Source of the DNA: Pseudarthrobacter sp. NamE2
Lineage (GTDB): Bacteria; Actinomycetota; Actinomycetes; Actinomycetales; Micrococcaceae
Length of the DNA: 64,000 bases
Assembly: GCF_005796205.1 (NCBI RefSeq)
Contig: NZ_VAHN01000001.1
Coordinates: forward strand, 124,001 to 188,000
Direction: 5' to 3'
Part shown: positions 23,407-32,451 of the stretch, piece by piece
How the letters are laid out: each line of letters begins with the position of its first letter
Position numbering within the stretch: position 1 is the first letter of the stretch
The notes under the pieces: generated by a model
Databases searched by the model: none
What the model saw: the letters and a program-made list of their open reading frames with translations, nothing else
What the model was told of the DNA's origin: nothing
Position numbers and translations under genes: made by a program

Positions 23407-24084
23407 CTAGTAATCCGGGCCGTACTCGGCCGTGACCAGGATGGGAAGGTGGTCCGAGTTGCCGCGCGGCAGCGTCTCCACGCTCTGGATGTCCAGTCCC
23501 AGCGACGTGGCGAAGTCGAAGTGCCCCTTGAACACCTTGTAGCGGGTGTACGTGCGGTGGTTGCTCAGGGACAGGGCATACCCGGACTTCTTCATGTGGA
23601 TGTGCAGGTTCCTGGTGAAGAACGGGTAGTTGAAGTCGCCCACCATTAGGGTCATCAGGCCGCGGCCCATGCTGAGGAGTTCGGCGTGCGCGGCGTGGAT
23701 CTGCTTCCGCCGCAGGGAGTTGGAGGCGGTGAGTGGCGCGGCGTGGAAGGAGCCGATCACCAGCTCGTGCTGCGTGTCGTTGTCCATGACCCGCACGCCG
23801 ATCAACCGTTCGTGCGCCGGCGCCAGGACCCGGTCATGCATGGACTTCTGCAGCGCGAAGGACTGGGTGTCCAGCGCGGTGAAGCGGCTGGTGCGGTAGT
23901 AGACGGCGAGCCCCAGCCGGTTGCCCTTGGTGACGTGTGCCAGATGGAGCGGGCCCAGGGTCTCCGGGAGGTCGCTGGCATCCACCTCCTGGAGGCAGAG
24001 CGCATCGATGGCATGGTTCCGGGCAAGGGCGAGGAGTTCCCCGCTGGCCTTGTGCTTGCGGAGGTTGTAACTGATGACGCGCAT
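23407..24084 (-). CDS. Endonuclease/exonuclease/phosphatase family protein
   Basis: 225 residues starting MRVISYNLRKH with the EEP motifs LCLQEVDASD (metal Glu), GSFHAAPL, VGDFNYP (catalytic Asp/Asn) and GNSDHLPILV (catalytic His). It is a magnesium-dependent phosphodiesterase or nuclease; the substrate is unknown. ATG 24082-24084 follows AGAGGTGTCC. A much longer antisense frame on the same strand upstream is a shadow of the thioesterase gene. The 3' end lies 18 bp from the Nudix gene. Confidence 0.9.
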   Translation of the reverse strand: MRVISYNLRKHKASGELLALARNHAIDALCLQEVDASDLPETLGPLHLAHVTKGNRLGLAVYYRTSRFTALDTQSFALQKSMHDRVLAPAHERLIGVRVMDNDTQHELVIGSFHAAPLTASNSLRRKQIHAAHAELLSMGRGLMTLMVGDFNYPFFTRNLHIHMKKSGYALSLSNHRTYTRYKVFKGHFDFATSLGLDIQSVETLPRGNSDHLPILVTAEYGPDY

Positions 24085-24255
24085 GGACACCTCTTTTCGA
24101 GGGATGGTGACAGGACCAGTTCCTGAGTCTAGTCCGCAGTCTTCCCCCAAACTCAAACATTTCGCCGGTCCAACTTTCCGCGCCGGTCCGTCCTGCATCA
24201 TCCCGGCGGATAGAGTGAGTGGCACTTGACTGAAAACTTCACTGAAAGGCCGGCA

Positions 24256-25059
24256 GTGACGGAAGAGCTTCCCGGGCTCGCGGAAGGCAATGCCTACTAC
24301 CAGGCCCTGGGCGGGGGAAGGTTCCGCTCCACCATTCATGCCCAGGGTGCCTGGAACGTCCACGAGCAGCACATGGCGCCGGCTTCCGGACTGCTGGCGG
24401 AGGCCCTGGAACGCCACCAGCCGCGCCCGGACATGCGGATGGCGCGGCTCAGCTACGAAATTCTGGGTCTCATTCCCGGCGGAGAATTTCACATCGATAC
24501 ATCCGTCCTCCGCCCGGGCAGGACCATTGAGCTGCTGCAGGCCGAGATGGTTGCCGGCGGCCGGGCTGCCATCCGGGCAACTGCCTGGCGGATGGCCACC
24601 AGCGACACCGCCGCGGTGGCTGCCACCGAGGACGCGGCGATTCAGGGGCCGGACGAGTGCAAGCCCTACGACGGCGCCGCCGTCTGGCCCGGCGGCTACA
24701 TCAGGTCCCTGGAGATGCGGGCCGCCGAAGGGCACCGGCCCGGAGCAGGCAAGGTCTGGCTGCGCACCGGCCATCCCTTGACCGACCGGGAGGACAGCAG
24801 CGACATGGCCCGCCTGATCGGCCTGGTGGACACAGCCAACGGCATCGCGGCGCGGGTGCCGCCCGGCAGGGACAGCTATGCGTTCCCCAACCTGGACCTG
24901 CAGATCCATATGTACCGCCGGCCGGAAGGCGAGTGGCTCGGGCTGGACAATGCGGTTTCTTTCGGCGCCGACGGCATCGGGCTTACGTCCACCGTCCTGC
25001 ATGATTTGCAGGGCCCGTTCGGGCGGGCAGAACAGATCCTCACGCTGCGCAGGACCTGA
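24256..25059 (+). CDS. Acyl-CoA thioesterase family protein (double hot-dog type)
   Basis: About 267 residues matching the actinobacterial thioesterase-like family: AYYQALGGGRFRSTIHAQGAWN, LSYEILGLIPGGEFHIDTSV and a second half with KVWLRTGHPLTDRE and PNLDLQIHMYR, consistent with two hot-dog folds. It should hydrolyse an acyl-CoA. I prefer GTG 24256, which has GAAAGG six bases before; a TTG at 24226 would add ten residues but lacks a good ribosome site. Confidence 0.82.
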   Translation: MTEELPGLAEGNAYYQALGGGRFRSTIHAQGAWNVHEQHMAPASGLLAEALERHQPRPDMRMARLSYEILGLIPGGEFHIDTSVLRPGRTIELLQAEMVAGGRAAIRATAWRMATSDTAAVAATEDAAIQGPDECKPYDGAAVWPGGYIRSLEMRAAEGHRPGAGKVWLRTGHPLTDREDSSDMARLIGLVDTANGIAARVPPGRDSYAFPNLDLQIHMYRRPEGEWLGLDNAVSFGADGIGLTSTVLHDLQGPFGRAEQILTLRRT

Positions 25060-25168
25060 CAACTGTCCGGGCTCTTGCCCCTGCCGGGCGGCCGGGCCCC
25101 GCCCCGGCGCCGGCTGCCCGTAACCTAGGTTTGGGCCAACCGCACAATGACCAAGGGAGTCCAGCACC

Positions 25169-25915
25169 ATGCAACACGCCGTTCCCGCGACGCGCACACT
25201 TACCGTGGTCCGGCAGGACACCTCTCTCGGGGCCGGGCGGGACCTCGAATTCGGCCTTGAGCTGCTGGCCAGGGCAAAGGCCGGGGAGATCGGCCCCACC
25301 CTGCGGCTGTACCGCCCCGAGCCCACTGTCGCCTTCGGCCAGCGCGATACGCGCCTGCCCGGGTTTGAGGCAGCAGCCCGGGCGTGCCGCGACAACGGCT
25401 TCGAACCGTTGGTCCGCAGGGCCGGCGGACGGGCTGCTGCCTACCACCGGGGGACCTTGGTTGTGGACCACATCGAACCGGACGCGGACGCGATCGCAGG
25501 TTCAAAAACCCGCTTCGGATACTTCGGACAACTGTTTGCCGACGCACTGCAATCGGTTGGCGTGCAGGCCGGTGTGGGGGAGATCCCGGGGGAATACTGC
25601 CCCGGCGAGTTCAGCGTGCACGGCACGGCGCCCGCAGACGGATCGCGGATCAAGCTGGTGGGCACGGCACAGCGGGTGGTGTCCGGCGGCTGGCTGTTCA
25701 GCTCCGTGATTGTTGTGGAGAACTCCGCGCCCATCCGCAAAGTCCTCACGGACAGCTACGCCGCCCTGGAGCTGGACTGGGATTCCGCCACTGCCGGCGC
25801 CGTCGAGGACCTCGTGCCCGGCGTGGATGTGCCGGCCGTGGAGGACGCCCTGCTTAAAACCTACGCGGACCATGCCACCCTTGAATCTGCTTCCTTCAGC
25901 AGCCTGGGGGCATGA
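25169..25915 (+). CDS. Lipoate-protein ligase A-like protein (BPL/LplA/LipB fold)
   Basis: 248 residues. LRLYRPEPTVAFGQRDTRLPGFEAA and VRRAGGRAAAYHRGTLVVDHI are the nucleotide and lipoyl-binding segments of the biotin/lipoate ligase family; a Lys follows in RIKLVGTAQRVV, as in true ligases. It may attach lipoate or octanoate to E2/GcvH proteins, or be an amidotransferase; the substrate is uncertain. ATG 25169 has AAGGGAG about 10 bases before. Confidence 0.85.
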   Translation: MQHAVPATRTLTVVRQDTSLGAGRDLEFGLELLARAKAGEIGPTLRLYRPEPTVAFGQRDTRLPGFEAAARACRDNGFEPLVRRAGGRAAAYHRGTLVVDHIEPDADAIAGSKTRFGYFGQLFADALQSVGVQAGVGEIPGEYCPGEFSVHGTAPADGSRIKLVGTAQRVVSGGWLFSSVIVVENSAPIRKVLTDSYAALELDWDSATAGAVEDLVPGVDVPAVEDALLKTYADHATLESASFSSLGA

Positions 25916-25960
25916 CCCGCGTAATGTGGTGGTGCAGCGGCGATCCGGCCGCAGGGACAA

Positions 25961-26218
25961 CTACGCGGCCAGGCGCGTCTTGACCTCGGCAGCGGACGGG
26001 TTGGTGGCGGCGGTGCCGTCCGGGAACAGGACCGTGGGAACGGTGCGGTTTCCGCCGTTCAGCTGCTCCACGAGTTCGGCGGTGCCTTCCACTTCCTCGA
26101 TGTTGATCTCGGTATAGCCAATGCCCTGCGCGTCCAGCTGCTTCTTCAGCCGGTTGCAGTAGCCGCACCAGGTGGTGGAAAACATGGTGATGGTGCCGGA
26201 TTCGGGAGTGAAGTCCAC
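25961..26218 (-). CDS. Mycoredoxin (glutaredoxin-like)
   Basis: 85 residues with W-C-G-Y-C (C18, C21) and the cis-Pro segment RTVPTVLF, as in Mrx1 of mycobacteria. Mycoredoxins reduce mixed disulfides between proteins and mycothiol, the actinobacterial thiol. GTG 26216-26218 follows AGAGGAGAACCCT. It converges on the lipoate-ligase gene. Confidence 0.92.
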   Translation of the reverse strand: MDFTPESGTITMFSTTWCGYCNRLKKQLDAQGIGYTEINIEEVEGTAELVEQLNGGNRTVPTVLFPDGTAATNPSAAEVKTRLAA

Positions 26219-26350
26219 AGGGTTCTCCTCTGTGTTCGGTTGTAGGGTCCGTTCCTGTCAACGGTAACGTGCCGGCCCGTATTCCCCGGTGCCTTCGGCC
26301 GGTCCTTCGCTCCGGATGACAGCCTGTGACGCCGATGGCATGCTGGAGCC

Positions 26351-27112
26351 ATGTGTGGACGCTATGTGATGGCACGGGCCGTGGGGGACCTTTTGGCCGA
26401 GTTCGACGCCGAATTGGAGGACGAGGTAAGCATTCCCCCCTCCTGGAACGTGGCACCCACCGACGGCGTCCCCATCGTCCTGGAACGGCTGATCGATGAC
26501 GGCCCCGCCCGGAAACAGGTGAGGCAGCTGCACGTGGCCCGGTGGGGCCTGGTTCCATCGTGGGCGAAGGATCCCGGGATTGGTTCCCGGATGATCAACG
26601 CCCGGAGCGAATCGGTACTGGAGAAGCCGGCGTTCCGCAAGGCCGTGCAGTCCCGCCGCTGCGCGGTCCCCGCCGACGGCTATTACGAATGGAAGCAGGG
26701 GCCCGGCAAGTCCAAGCAGCCCTACTACGTGCACCCCGGCGAAAACCGGGGACTGGTGTTTGCCGGGCTCTACGAATGGTGGCGGGACCCTTCGGTGCCC
26801 GCCGGCGAGCCGGGGCAGTGGATGCTGTCGACGTCGATCCTGACTACTGACACCCCGCCGCCCGGGTCCGAATCCACTGTGTTCGGCAAGCTGACGGCGC
26901 TGCATGACCGGGTCCCCCTGCCCATGGATAAAGCCACCATGCAGGCCTGGCTGGATCCTGAGGTGGATGACGCCGCCGGTCTGGTGGACCTGGTGCGGTC
27001 TGGGGTCAAGGATGTTGCGGCAGACTGGCACGTCGACTCGGTGGGCAAGGAGGTAGGCAACGTCCGCAATAACGGGCCGGAACTCATCCGGCCGGTGGAG
27101 GCGCTGTTCTAG
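26351..27112 (+). CDS. SOS response-associated peptidase / abasic-site protein (YedK/HMCES)
   Basis: 253 residues beginning MCGRYVM with the catalytic Cys2, then SRMINARSESVLEKPAFRKAVQSRRCAVPADGYYEW (Asn and Glu sites) and the His in LTALHDRVPLPM, the full HMCES/SRAP set. The protein forms a covalent crosslink with abasic sites in single-stranded DNA, protecting them. Length is normal. No LexA box is visible right before it. Confidence 0.94.
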   Translation: MCGRYVMARAVGDLLAEFDAELEDEVSIPPSWNVAPTDGVPIVLERLIDDGPARKQVRQLHVARWGLVPSWAKDPGIGSRMINARSESVLEKPAFRKAVQSRRCAVPADGYYEWKQGPGKSKQPYYVHPGENRGLVFAGLYEWWRDPSVPAGEPGQWMLSTSILTTDTPPPGSESTVFGKLTALHDRVPLPMDKATMQAWLDPEVDDAAGLVDLVRSGVKDVAADWHVDSVGKEVGNVRNNGPELIRPVEALF

Positions 27113-27151
27113 CCACTCGGCTTCAACAGCCCGGCGGCGGGCGGGATTGGC

Positions 27152-27574
27152 TCAGACGGTGACTCTGCCGCCGTCGTCCACTGTCCAGGACGGGTTGTAC
27201 GCAATCTCCCAACGGAAGCCGTCCGGATCGGCGATGTAACCGCTGTAGCCGCCCCAGGGCTGGGTGACAGGTTCGGCGACAACAGTGGCGCCGGCCGCTG
27301 CTCCCTCTGCCATTACCCTGTCCACCTCCTCGGCACTGCCAAGATTGTGGCTCAGGGTGATGCAGGGCGCCGGACCGGGCGCAGCGACGCCGGCCTCGGC
27401 CTGCATCTGCCCTGCGTCCCAGAGCGAGAGCACCAAGCCGTGGTTGACCTGGATGAACACCACGTCGCCGGCCACCTCCTTGTGGACCGGCCAGCCGAGG
27501 CCGTCAACATAGAACGCGCGGGACACCGGAACGCTGCGGACGCCGAGTGAAATGAAGTCGACTCTGGGTTGCAT
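27152..27574 (-). CDS. VOC (glyoxalase/bleomycin resistance) family protein
   Basis: 140 residues with two beta-alpha-beta-beta-beta units: FISLGVRSVPVSRAFYVDGLGWPV and the closing GGYSGYIADPDGFRWEIAYNPSW. The last motif, DPDG-x-x-W-E-I, is typical of VOC proteins that bind a metal and act on small molecules. Substrate unknown. Its start is 19 bp from the divergent chorismate mutase gene. Confidence 0.9.
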   Translation of the reverse strand: MQPRVDFISLGVRSVPVSRAFYVDGLGWPVHKEVAGDVVFIQVNHGLVLSLWDAGQMQAEAGVAAPGPAPCITLSHNLGSAEEVDRVMAEGAAAGATVVAEPVTQPWGGYSGYIADPDGFRWEIAYNPSWTVDDGGRVTV

Positions 27575-27593
27575 GCTTCGATACTGTCAGACG

Positions 27594-27914
27594 ATGGCAA
27601 CAATTCAAGGAAACGATAGGGACGCCCTGGCCGACAAGGAACAGCTCGCTGCCGTCCGGGTTGCTGTTGATGAGGTGGATGAGCAAATTGTCACCCTCAT
27701 CGCCCGCCGTGAACGGCTGATCAAGATCGCCGGAACGCTGAAAGGCGATGACGCCGAGGTCCGTGCGCCTGACCGTGTAGAAAAAATCATCGAGCACGTG
27801 CGTTCAGCCGCCGTGAAAAAGGACATCGACCCGGACATTGTGGAATCCACCTACCGGGCCATGATCTCCGGATTCATCGAGCTGGAGATGCGGGTCCACA
27901 AACAGAACAGCTGA
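27594..27914 (+). CDS. Chorismate mutase (AroQ class)
   Basis: 106 residues, all helical: AAVRVAVDEVDEQIVTLIARRERLIKIAG gives the AroQ helix with Arg and Lys active-site residues, and the end (IVESTYRAMISGFIELEMRVH) the closing helix with Glu. It converts chorismate to prephenate for Phe and Tyr. The start ATG 27594 has no strong ribosome site; an ORF from 27552 is longer but implausible. A hairpin overlaps the stop codon. Confidence 0.9.
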   Translation: MATIQGNDRDALADKEQLAAVRVAVDEVDEQIVTLIARRERLIKIAGTLKGDDAEVRAPDRVEKIIEHVRSAAVKKDIDPDIVESTYRAMISGFIELEMRVHKQNS

Positions 27915-27937
27915 ACTGCCGCGGCAGTCCAGCTGTT
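27906..27937. terminator. Bidirectional hairpin overlapping both stop codons
   Basis: Arms AACAGCTG (27906-27913) and CAGCTGTT (27930-27937) flank ACTGCC/GGCAGT, with one mismatched pair between. It covers the chorismate mutase stop (27912-27914) and nearly reaches the stop of the convergent gene (27936-27938), so it probably ends both transcripts. No long T-run is present. Confidence 0.5.
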
Positions 27938-28325
27938 ACAGATTTTCCTCTACGGGGACACCGGACTGGTAGTCCCGGCCGTCCGCCTCACTGAAACCGC
28001 TGATGAGGTGCTTCTCGCTGAGCCCGTTGATGGCGGCCAGGGGGAAGTGGCCGGTAATGGTGCTCCCTGAATGGGTCACGCCCGAGAGGTCGTAGTTCTC
28101 CTCGCCGCTTTGGTCATGGTTGAACGAGAAGAAGGAAACAGCCTTCCCGTTCATGAATTCGATGCCGAGCCTTCGCTGGGACGAATAGTCAGGGGTTGCG
28201 GCAACCAGGCCCACCACAAAAGCACCGGAGTCGGGAATGTCGCCGTCGACGTCGAACGTGGCCACGAGGGTGGATTCCTCGGCTTTGATGCTGACCTGCT
28301 TGAGGAGTGCGTCTTGGGTTTTCAT
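27936..28325 (-). CDS. Hypothetical protein, beta-rich
   Basis: 129 residues starting MKTQDALLKQVSIKAEESTL, with alternating beta-type segments (TLVATFDVDGDIPDSGAFVVG, LGIEFMNGKAVSFFSFN, GSTITGHFPLAAINGL) and an acidic end. I recognise no family. ATG 28323-28325 follows AGCAGGA. The gene is divergent from the SOS-controlled pair. Confidence 0.7.
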   Translation of the reverse strand: MKTQDALLKQVSIKAEESTLVATFDVDGDIPDSGAFVVGLVAATPDYSSQRRLGIEFMNGKAVSFFSFNHDQSGEENYDLSGVTHSGSTITGHFPLAAINGLSEKHLISGFSEADGRDYQSGVPVEENL

Positions 28326-28470
28326 GGCACAATCCTGCTCCCTGCTGTACGGTCCGTCCACCCCTGTTTTGGGAAACTGGTGTCCATCTATGCGCGTGCC
28401 AACCAGGTTCATGGGGTCCCCCTGAAGCCGTTTCTATGCATTGGCAGCAACCGGGCGTAGACTGGAGCTG

Positions 28471-28488
28471 TTCGAACACATGTTCGAA
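28471..28488. promoter_or_regulatory. LexA (SOS) box
   Basis: TTCGAACA-CA-TGTTCGAA: two perfect 8-bp arms. The core CGAACACATGTTCG (28473-28486) fits the actinobacterial SOS box CGAAC-N4-GTTCG. It lies 27 bp before the start of the DUF6504-dnaE2 pair, so DNA damage should induce them when LexA is cleaved. Confidence 0.9.
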
Positions 28489-28514
28489 TACGCAACAGTC
28501 CGTCAGGAGGCGCC

Positions 28515-28850
28515 ATGGGCATGTTCAGCGAAGCTGTTGCTGTCGTTTGCGCCCCGGACGGGCAGCCTCAAAGCCTGGTGTGGACCGGGCGCTCCTACGA
28601 AGTCTGCGCGGAACCGTTGCGCTGGTATGAACGCCGCCAGTGGTGGGCTGAAGACAGCAGGGCGCCGTTGGGAAGCGGTCCCGGCGTGGTAGACCACGAG
28701 ATCTGGCGTGTCCAGGTGCTGCCTGCCGGCAGCGGCACGGGAAAAGGCAAGGTCCAGGAACCCCTCACCCTTGACCTCACCAGGCATATCAGGAGCGGCC
28801 GCTGGCGGCTCCTGCGGATCCACGACGCCCTTCAGCCCAGAACAGCATGA
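28515..28850 (+). CDS. DUF6504 family protein, coupled to dnaE2
   Basis: 111 residues (GMFSEAVAVVCAPDGQPQSLVWTGRSYEV, RWYERRQWWAED, HEIWRVQVL, GRWRLLRIHD). Proteins of this kind in Micrococcales sit between the ImuB polymerase-like gene and dnaE2; the role is unknown, but it may join the damage-induced mutasome. ATG 28515 follows AGGAGGCGCC. The stop overlaps the dnaE2 ATG by four bases. No imuA or imuB gene is present next to it. Confidence 0.8.
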   Translation: MGMFSEAVAVVCAPDGQPQSLVWTGRSYEVCAEPLRWYERRQWWAEDSRAPLGSGPGVVDHEIWRVQVLPAGSGTGKGKVQEPLTLDLTRHIRSGRWRLLRIHDALQPRTA

Positions 28851-31800
28851 GCTTTACGCACCTCCACGTCTCCACAGCCTTCAGCGCCCATTACGGGGTC
28901 TCGTGGCCGGAAGAACTGGCCCAGGCTGCCGCCGCGGATGGAGCCACTGCGCTTGCCTGCACAGACCGCGACGGCCTCTATGGAACCATCAAGCACCTGA
29001 AGGCCTGCATGGACGCAGGGCTGGATCCCATTGTTGGAGTGGACCTTGCTGTCCTGGACGACGACGGCGATCACCGCACCCAGGTGGCAGGCAGGGTAGT
29101 GGTGCTTGCCCGCGGCCATAACAACGGTGCCGGATACAGGGCGTTGTGCCGGCTCATTTCTGACGCCCATGCCAGGACTTCCGGGAAGGCGGGGGGAGCC
29201 GTCCCGGTAGCTGTCAGCCGGGCGGAACTGGCCTCCCGCACCCTCGATCCGCACACCCTCAAGCCGGTGCTGACAGTTCTGATCGGACCGGATTCCGATG
29301 TTGGCCGCGCCATGGGCGGCCGCCGCTATCTCCGGCCCCGGACCCTCTTCAAGCAATGGCTTGATGTCATGCCCGGCGGCACGGTTGTTGCCGAAATCGT
29401 CTCCCAGCTGAGTGCACCGGGTTCGCCGCTGAGCACAGCCCACGCAGTGCGCATGCTGAGGCTGGCCGAGGAACACCACGTGCCGGCAATCCTGACCAAC
29501 GCTGTCCGGTACTGCGCTGCGGATGGCGCGCCCACAGCCGACGTGCTTGATTCTGCCCGGACCTTGAAGTCGCTTCCGGAACTCGCCGCCGAGCCGCTGC
29601 TGCAGCCTACAGGCCAGGGATGGCTGAAAAATGCTGGCCAGATGCTTCAGCTTGGCAAGGAAATTATTTCCGCCGCAGGGTACGGTATGGCCGACCTCAA
29701 ACAGCTGATGGCGCAAACCGAGGCGCTCGCGGATCTGTGCCGCATCGACCCCGTAACTGACATGGGATGGAAGCAGCCCGTTGTGCCGGAGGCTTCTGTC
29801 ATAGGAATCAGCCAGGACCCCCATGCAGAACTGGTTCAAAGATGCCGGTCAGGCATCGGCAGGCGGTTCCCTGGGGTCTCAGGTGCGGCCGAAAGGACCG
29901 TGCTGGCACGGCTGGACCATGAACTCGGGATTATCCGGGACCTCGGCTTCTCTTCCTACTTCCTGACGGTCGCCGAAGTGTCACGGATGATCCAGGAGAT
30001 GGGGGTCCGGGCTGCTGCCCGGGGGTCGGGTGCATCAAGCCTGGTCAACTACCTCACCGATGTAAGCCACGTGAACCCGCTGCAGCATGACCTGATCTTT
30101 GAACGCTTCCTCTCGCAGGACAGGTCAACCCTGCCGGACATCGACATCGACGTTGAAAGCGCTGAACGCCACAACGTTTACCGTCGCATTTTTGAGCGGT
30201 TCGGCCCGGAACGGGTCACGCTGATGAGCATGCAGAACGGCTACCGGGCCAGGGGAGCGGTCCGCGACGCCGGTCTGGCACTCGGCATGGACGAGGGCGA
30301 AGTAGGGGAGATTGCCAAGCAGTTGTGGCGCTTTTCAGCCAGGAAGTTCCGGGAAGCGTTGCAGGAGAAACCTGAACTGCGGGAGTTTGCCGGGAGGGTT
30401 GACCAGCGGGATGTTGACGGAAACCAGCAACTGGACATGCTGGTTGACCTGACTGAACGCCTTGACCGTCTTCCGCGGCACATCTCCATGCACCCCTGCG
30501 GAGTGATCCTGGGTGATGCCACCCTCCTGGACCGCACCCCCGTCCAGCCCAGTGGCATTGGCCTGCCCATGAGCCAGTTCGATAAACACGACATGGATCC
30601 CATGGGCATGCTCAAGCTGGACGTCCTGGGAGTCCGGATGCAGAGTGCCATGGCTTTTGCCGTCAGGGAAATTATCCGCATCCATAATTCCAAGGGAGAG
30701 GTGGTCAAGGCTGGCCGCCATCCTTCTGGCCCCGACGGTACCGGACCGGACTACATCGCAGACAACGGGCACATCGACCTCAATGCCGTACCCCTTGATG
30801 ACGAAGCAACCTATGAGCTGATCAGGAGCACCCATACCCTTGGCTGCTTCCAGATCGAATCCCCCGGGCAGCGGGAACTGATCGGCAAAATGGCCCCGCG
30901 GGAGTTCAATGACCTGATCATCGACATCTCCCTCTTCCGTCCCGGACCCATGAAATCAGACATGGTCCGGCCATTCCTGGAGCACCGGCACGGTTTCGCT
31001 CCGGAGGTCTATCCGCACCCCCTCCTGAAACCGGTGCTGCAGGAAACCCACGGGGTGACGGTGTTCCATGAGCAGATCCTTCGGACCTTCCACGTTATGA
31101 CCGGGTGCGGGCTGGCAAAGGCAGACGAGTTCCGCAGGGCCTTGAGCAGCGAAACCGGGGTATTCCAGGTAGAGGAGTTTTTCCGGCGGGGGGCAAAAGC
31201 CAAAGGGTTTTCCCCTGACGTGGTGGACAAGGTCTGGGAAACCTTGAAGTCCTTCGCCAGCTTCGGTTTCTGCAAGGCACACGGGGCTGCCTTTGCAGTA
31301 CCCACCTACCAGTCGGCCTGGCTCAAAGCCCACCATCCGGAGGCATTCCTTGCTGGTCTGTGGGAACATGATCCCGGCATGTACCCCAAACGGCTGCTGG
31401 TGTCCGAAGCGCGGCGGCTGGGCATCCCGATCCTTCCCCTGGATATCAACCGGAGCAAGGCGGAGTACCGTGTGGAACGGATCCTTGAAGGGCAGGACGC
31501 CGGTAAATTGGGGATCCGCCTGAGCCTAAACGGGATCTACGGGCTTTCCGGTGCAGAGCTGAAAAGGATCGTGGCAGGCCAGCCCTACGACTCGCTCGCG
31601 GACCTGAGGACCAGGTCCAGGATCAGCAAGCCGGGCATCAAGAGGCTGGCCCAGCTTGGCGCCTTTGATTTCCTGCACCGGGAAGCCGGCGGAACAGCAA
31701 ACCGCGCGGACCTGGTGCACCACCTGCAGAAACTCCAGTCCTCAGGAAGCAGCAGGAAAGGCGTCGAGGTCCTCGAGGGCCAGCTGTCCCTGCCGTTGGG

Positions 31801-32335
31801 TGATGTGGAACTGCGCAATGTCAGCCCTGGCCTGCCCGCACCCACCCTCGTGGAAAACGTGCGTTCAGAACTTGACCTGATGGCCGTTGATGTCAGCAGC
31901 CACCTGATGGACAGCCACCGGCCCCTGCTGGACAAGCTGGGTGTAACCACGGCGGACAAACTCCTTGGCCTGCGCAACGGGACAGAGGTGCTGGTGGCCG
32001 GCGTCCGCGTTGCCACGCAGACACCCCCGATGCGGGGCGGCAGGAGGGTGGTTTTCATCAGCATCGACGACGGCACCGGCTGCGTCGATTCGGTCTTCTT
32101 CCATGAAGCACAGGAATACGCCGGAAGCCTGCTGTTTGGTACCCGCCTGCTGCTGATCCGCGGCACCACGCGCCGCACGGGTCCCCGGGGGATCAGCCTC
32201 AGTGCCAGCATGGCCTGGGACCTGAGCAGGACAGAAACCCTGCCGTTCCCGGATGCCGCAGCACCGGAACCGGAGGTTGAGCACCCGCTGGACGGCATCA
32301 GCAGGAGCCTCGCCATCACCGGATTCAACGGTTGA
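28847..32335 (+). CDS. dnaE2: Error-prone DNA polymerase III alpha subunit DnaE2
   Basis: 1162 residues. The N-terminal PHP domain begins THLHVSTAFSAHYGV; the palm holds PDIDIDV near residue 429-435 (catalytic Asp pair) with RGSGASSLVNYL before it. It ends with helix-hairpin-helix and OB-fold regions (EVLVAGVRVATQ ... GCVDSVFFHE). This is the SOS-induced translesion polymerase, which with ImuA/ImuB causes damage-induced mutation. The first PHP motif reads HLHVST rather than HLHxHS, suggesting a degenerate PHP site. The gene is coupled to DUF6504 by ATGA overlap behind a LexA box. Confidence 0.93.
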   Translation: MSFTHLHVSTAFSAHYGVSWPEELAQAAAADGATALACTDRDGLYGTIKHLKACMDAGLDPIVGVDLAVLDDDGDHRTQVAGRVVVLARGHNNGAGYRALCRLISDAHARTSGKAGGAVPVAVSRAELASRTLDPHTLKPVLTVLIGPDSDVGRAMGGRRYLRPRTLFKQWLDVMPGGTVVAEIVSQLSAPGSPLSTAHAVRMLRLAEEHHVPAILTNAVRYCAADGAPTADVLDSARTLKSLPELAAEPLLQPTGQGWLKNAGQMLQLGKEIISAAGYGMADLKQLMAQTEALADLCRIDPVTDMGWKQPVVPEASVIGISQDPHAELVQRCRSGIGRRFPGVSGAAERTVLARLDHELGIIRDLGFSSYFLTVAEVSRMIQEMGVRAAARGSGASSLVNYLTDVSHVNPLQHDLIFERFLSQDRSTLPDIDIDVESAERHNVYRRIFERFGPERVTLMSMQNGYRARGAVRDAGLALGMDEGEVGEIAKQLWRFSARKFREALQEKPELREFAGRVDQRDVDGNQQLDMLVDLTERLDRLPRHISMHPCGVILGDATLLDRTPVQPSGIGLPMSQFDKHDMDPMGMLKLDVLGVRMQSAMAFAVREIIRIHNSKGEVVKAGRHPSGPDGTGPDYIADNGHIDLNAVPLDDEATYELIRSTHTLGCFQIESPGQRELIGKMAPREFNDLIIDISLFRPGPMKSDMVRPFLEHRHGFAPEVYPHPLLKPVLQETHGVTVFHEQILRTFHVMTGCGLAKADEFRRALSSETGVFQVEEFFRRGAKAKGFSPDVVDKVWETLKSFASFGFCKAHGAAFAVPTYQSAWLKAHHPEAFLAGLWEHDPGMYPKRLLVSEARRLGIPILPLDINRSKAEYRVERILEGQDAGKLGIRLSLNGIYGLSGAELKRIVAGQPYDSLADLRTRSRISKPGIKRLAQLGAFDFLHREAGGTANRADLVHHLQKLQSSGSSRKGVEVLEGQLSLPLGDVELRNVSPGLPAPTLVENVRSELDLMAVDVSSHLMDSHRPLLDKLGVTTADKLLGLRNGTEVLVAGVRVATQTPPMRGGRRVVFISIDDGTGCVDSVFFHEAQEYAGSLLFGTRLLLIRGTTRRTGPRGISLSASMAWDLSRTETLPFPDAAAPEPEVEHPLDGISRSLAITGFNG

Positions 32336-32451
32336 CCCTGCCGTGTGCCGCGTTGGTCGGCCCTACATTGAACGGATAGCATTGACGATGGCTGGCTGTG
32401 GTCCCTGTATGCCACAAGCTATGAAGCCTGAACTTTGAATAGGAGACACCC

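Noticed and set aside
24085..25395. Very long minus-strand frame upstream of the EEP gene
   Set aside because: It runs antisense to the thioesterase gene, has low-complexity Pro/Arg/Gly composition and no ribosome site; only the part from 24084 down is a real gene.
32336..32451. Possible T-box leader before thrS
   Set aside because: Only 116 bp, no T-box consensus (TGGGTGGTACCGCG-like) and no specifier loop. The same was true for hisS and aspS.
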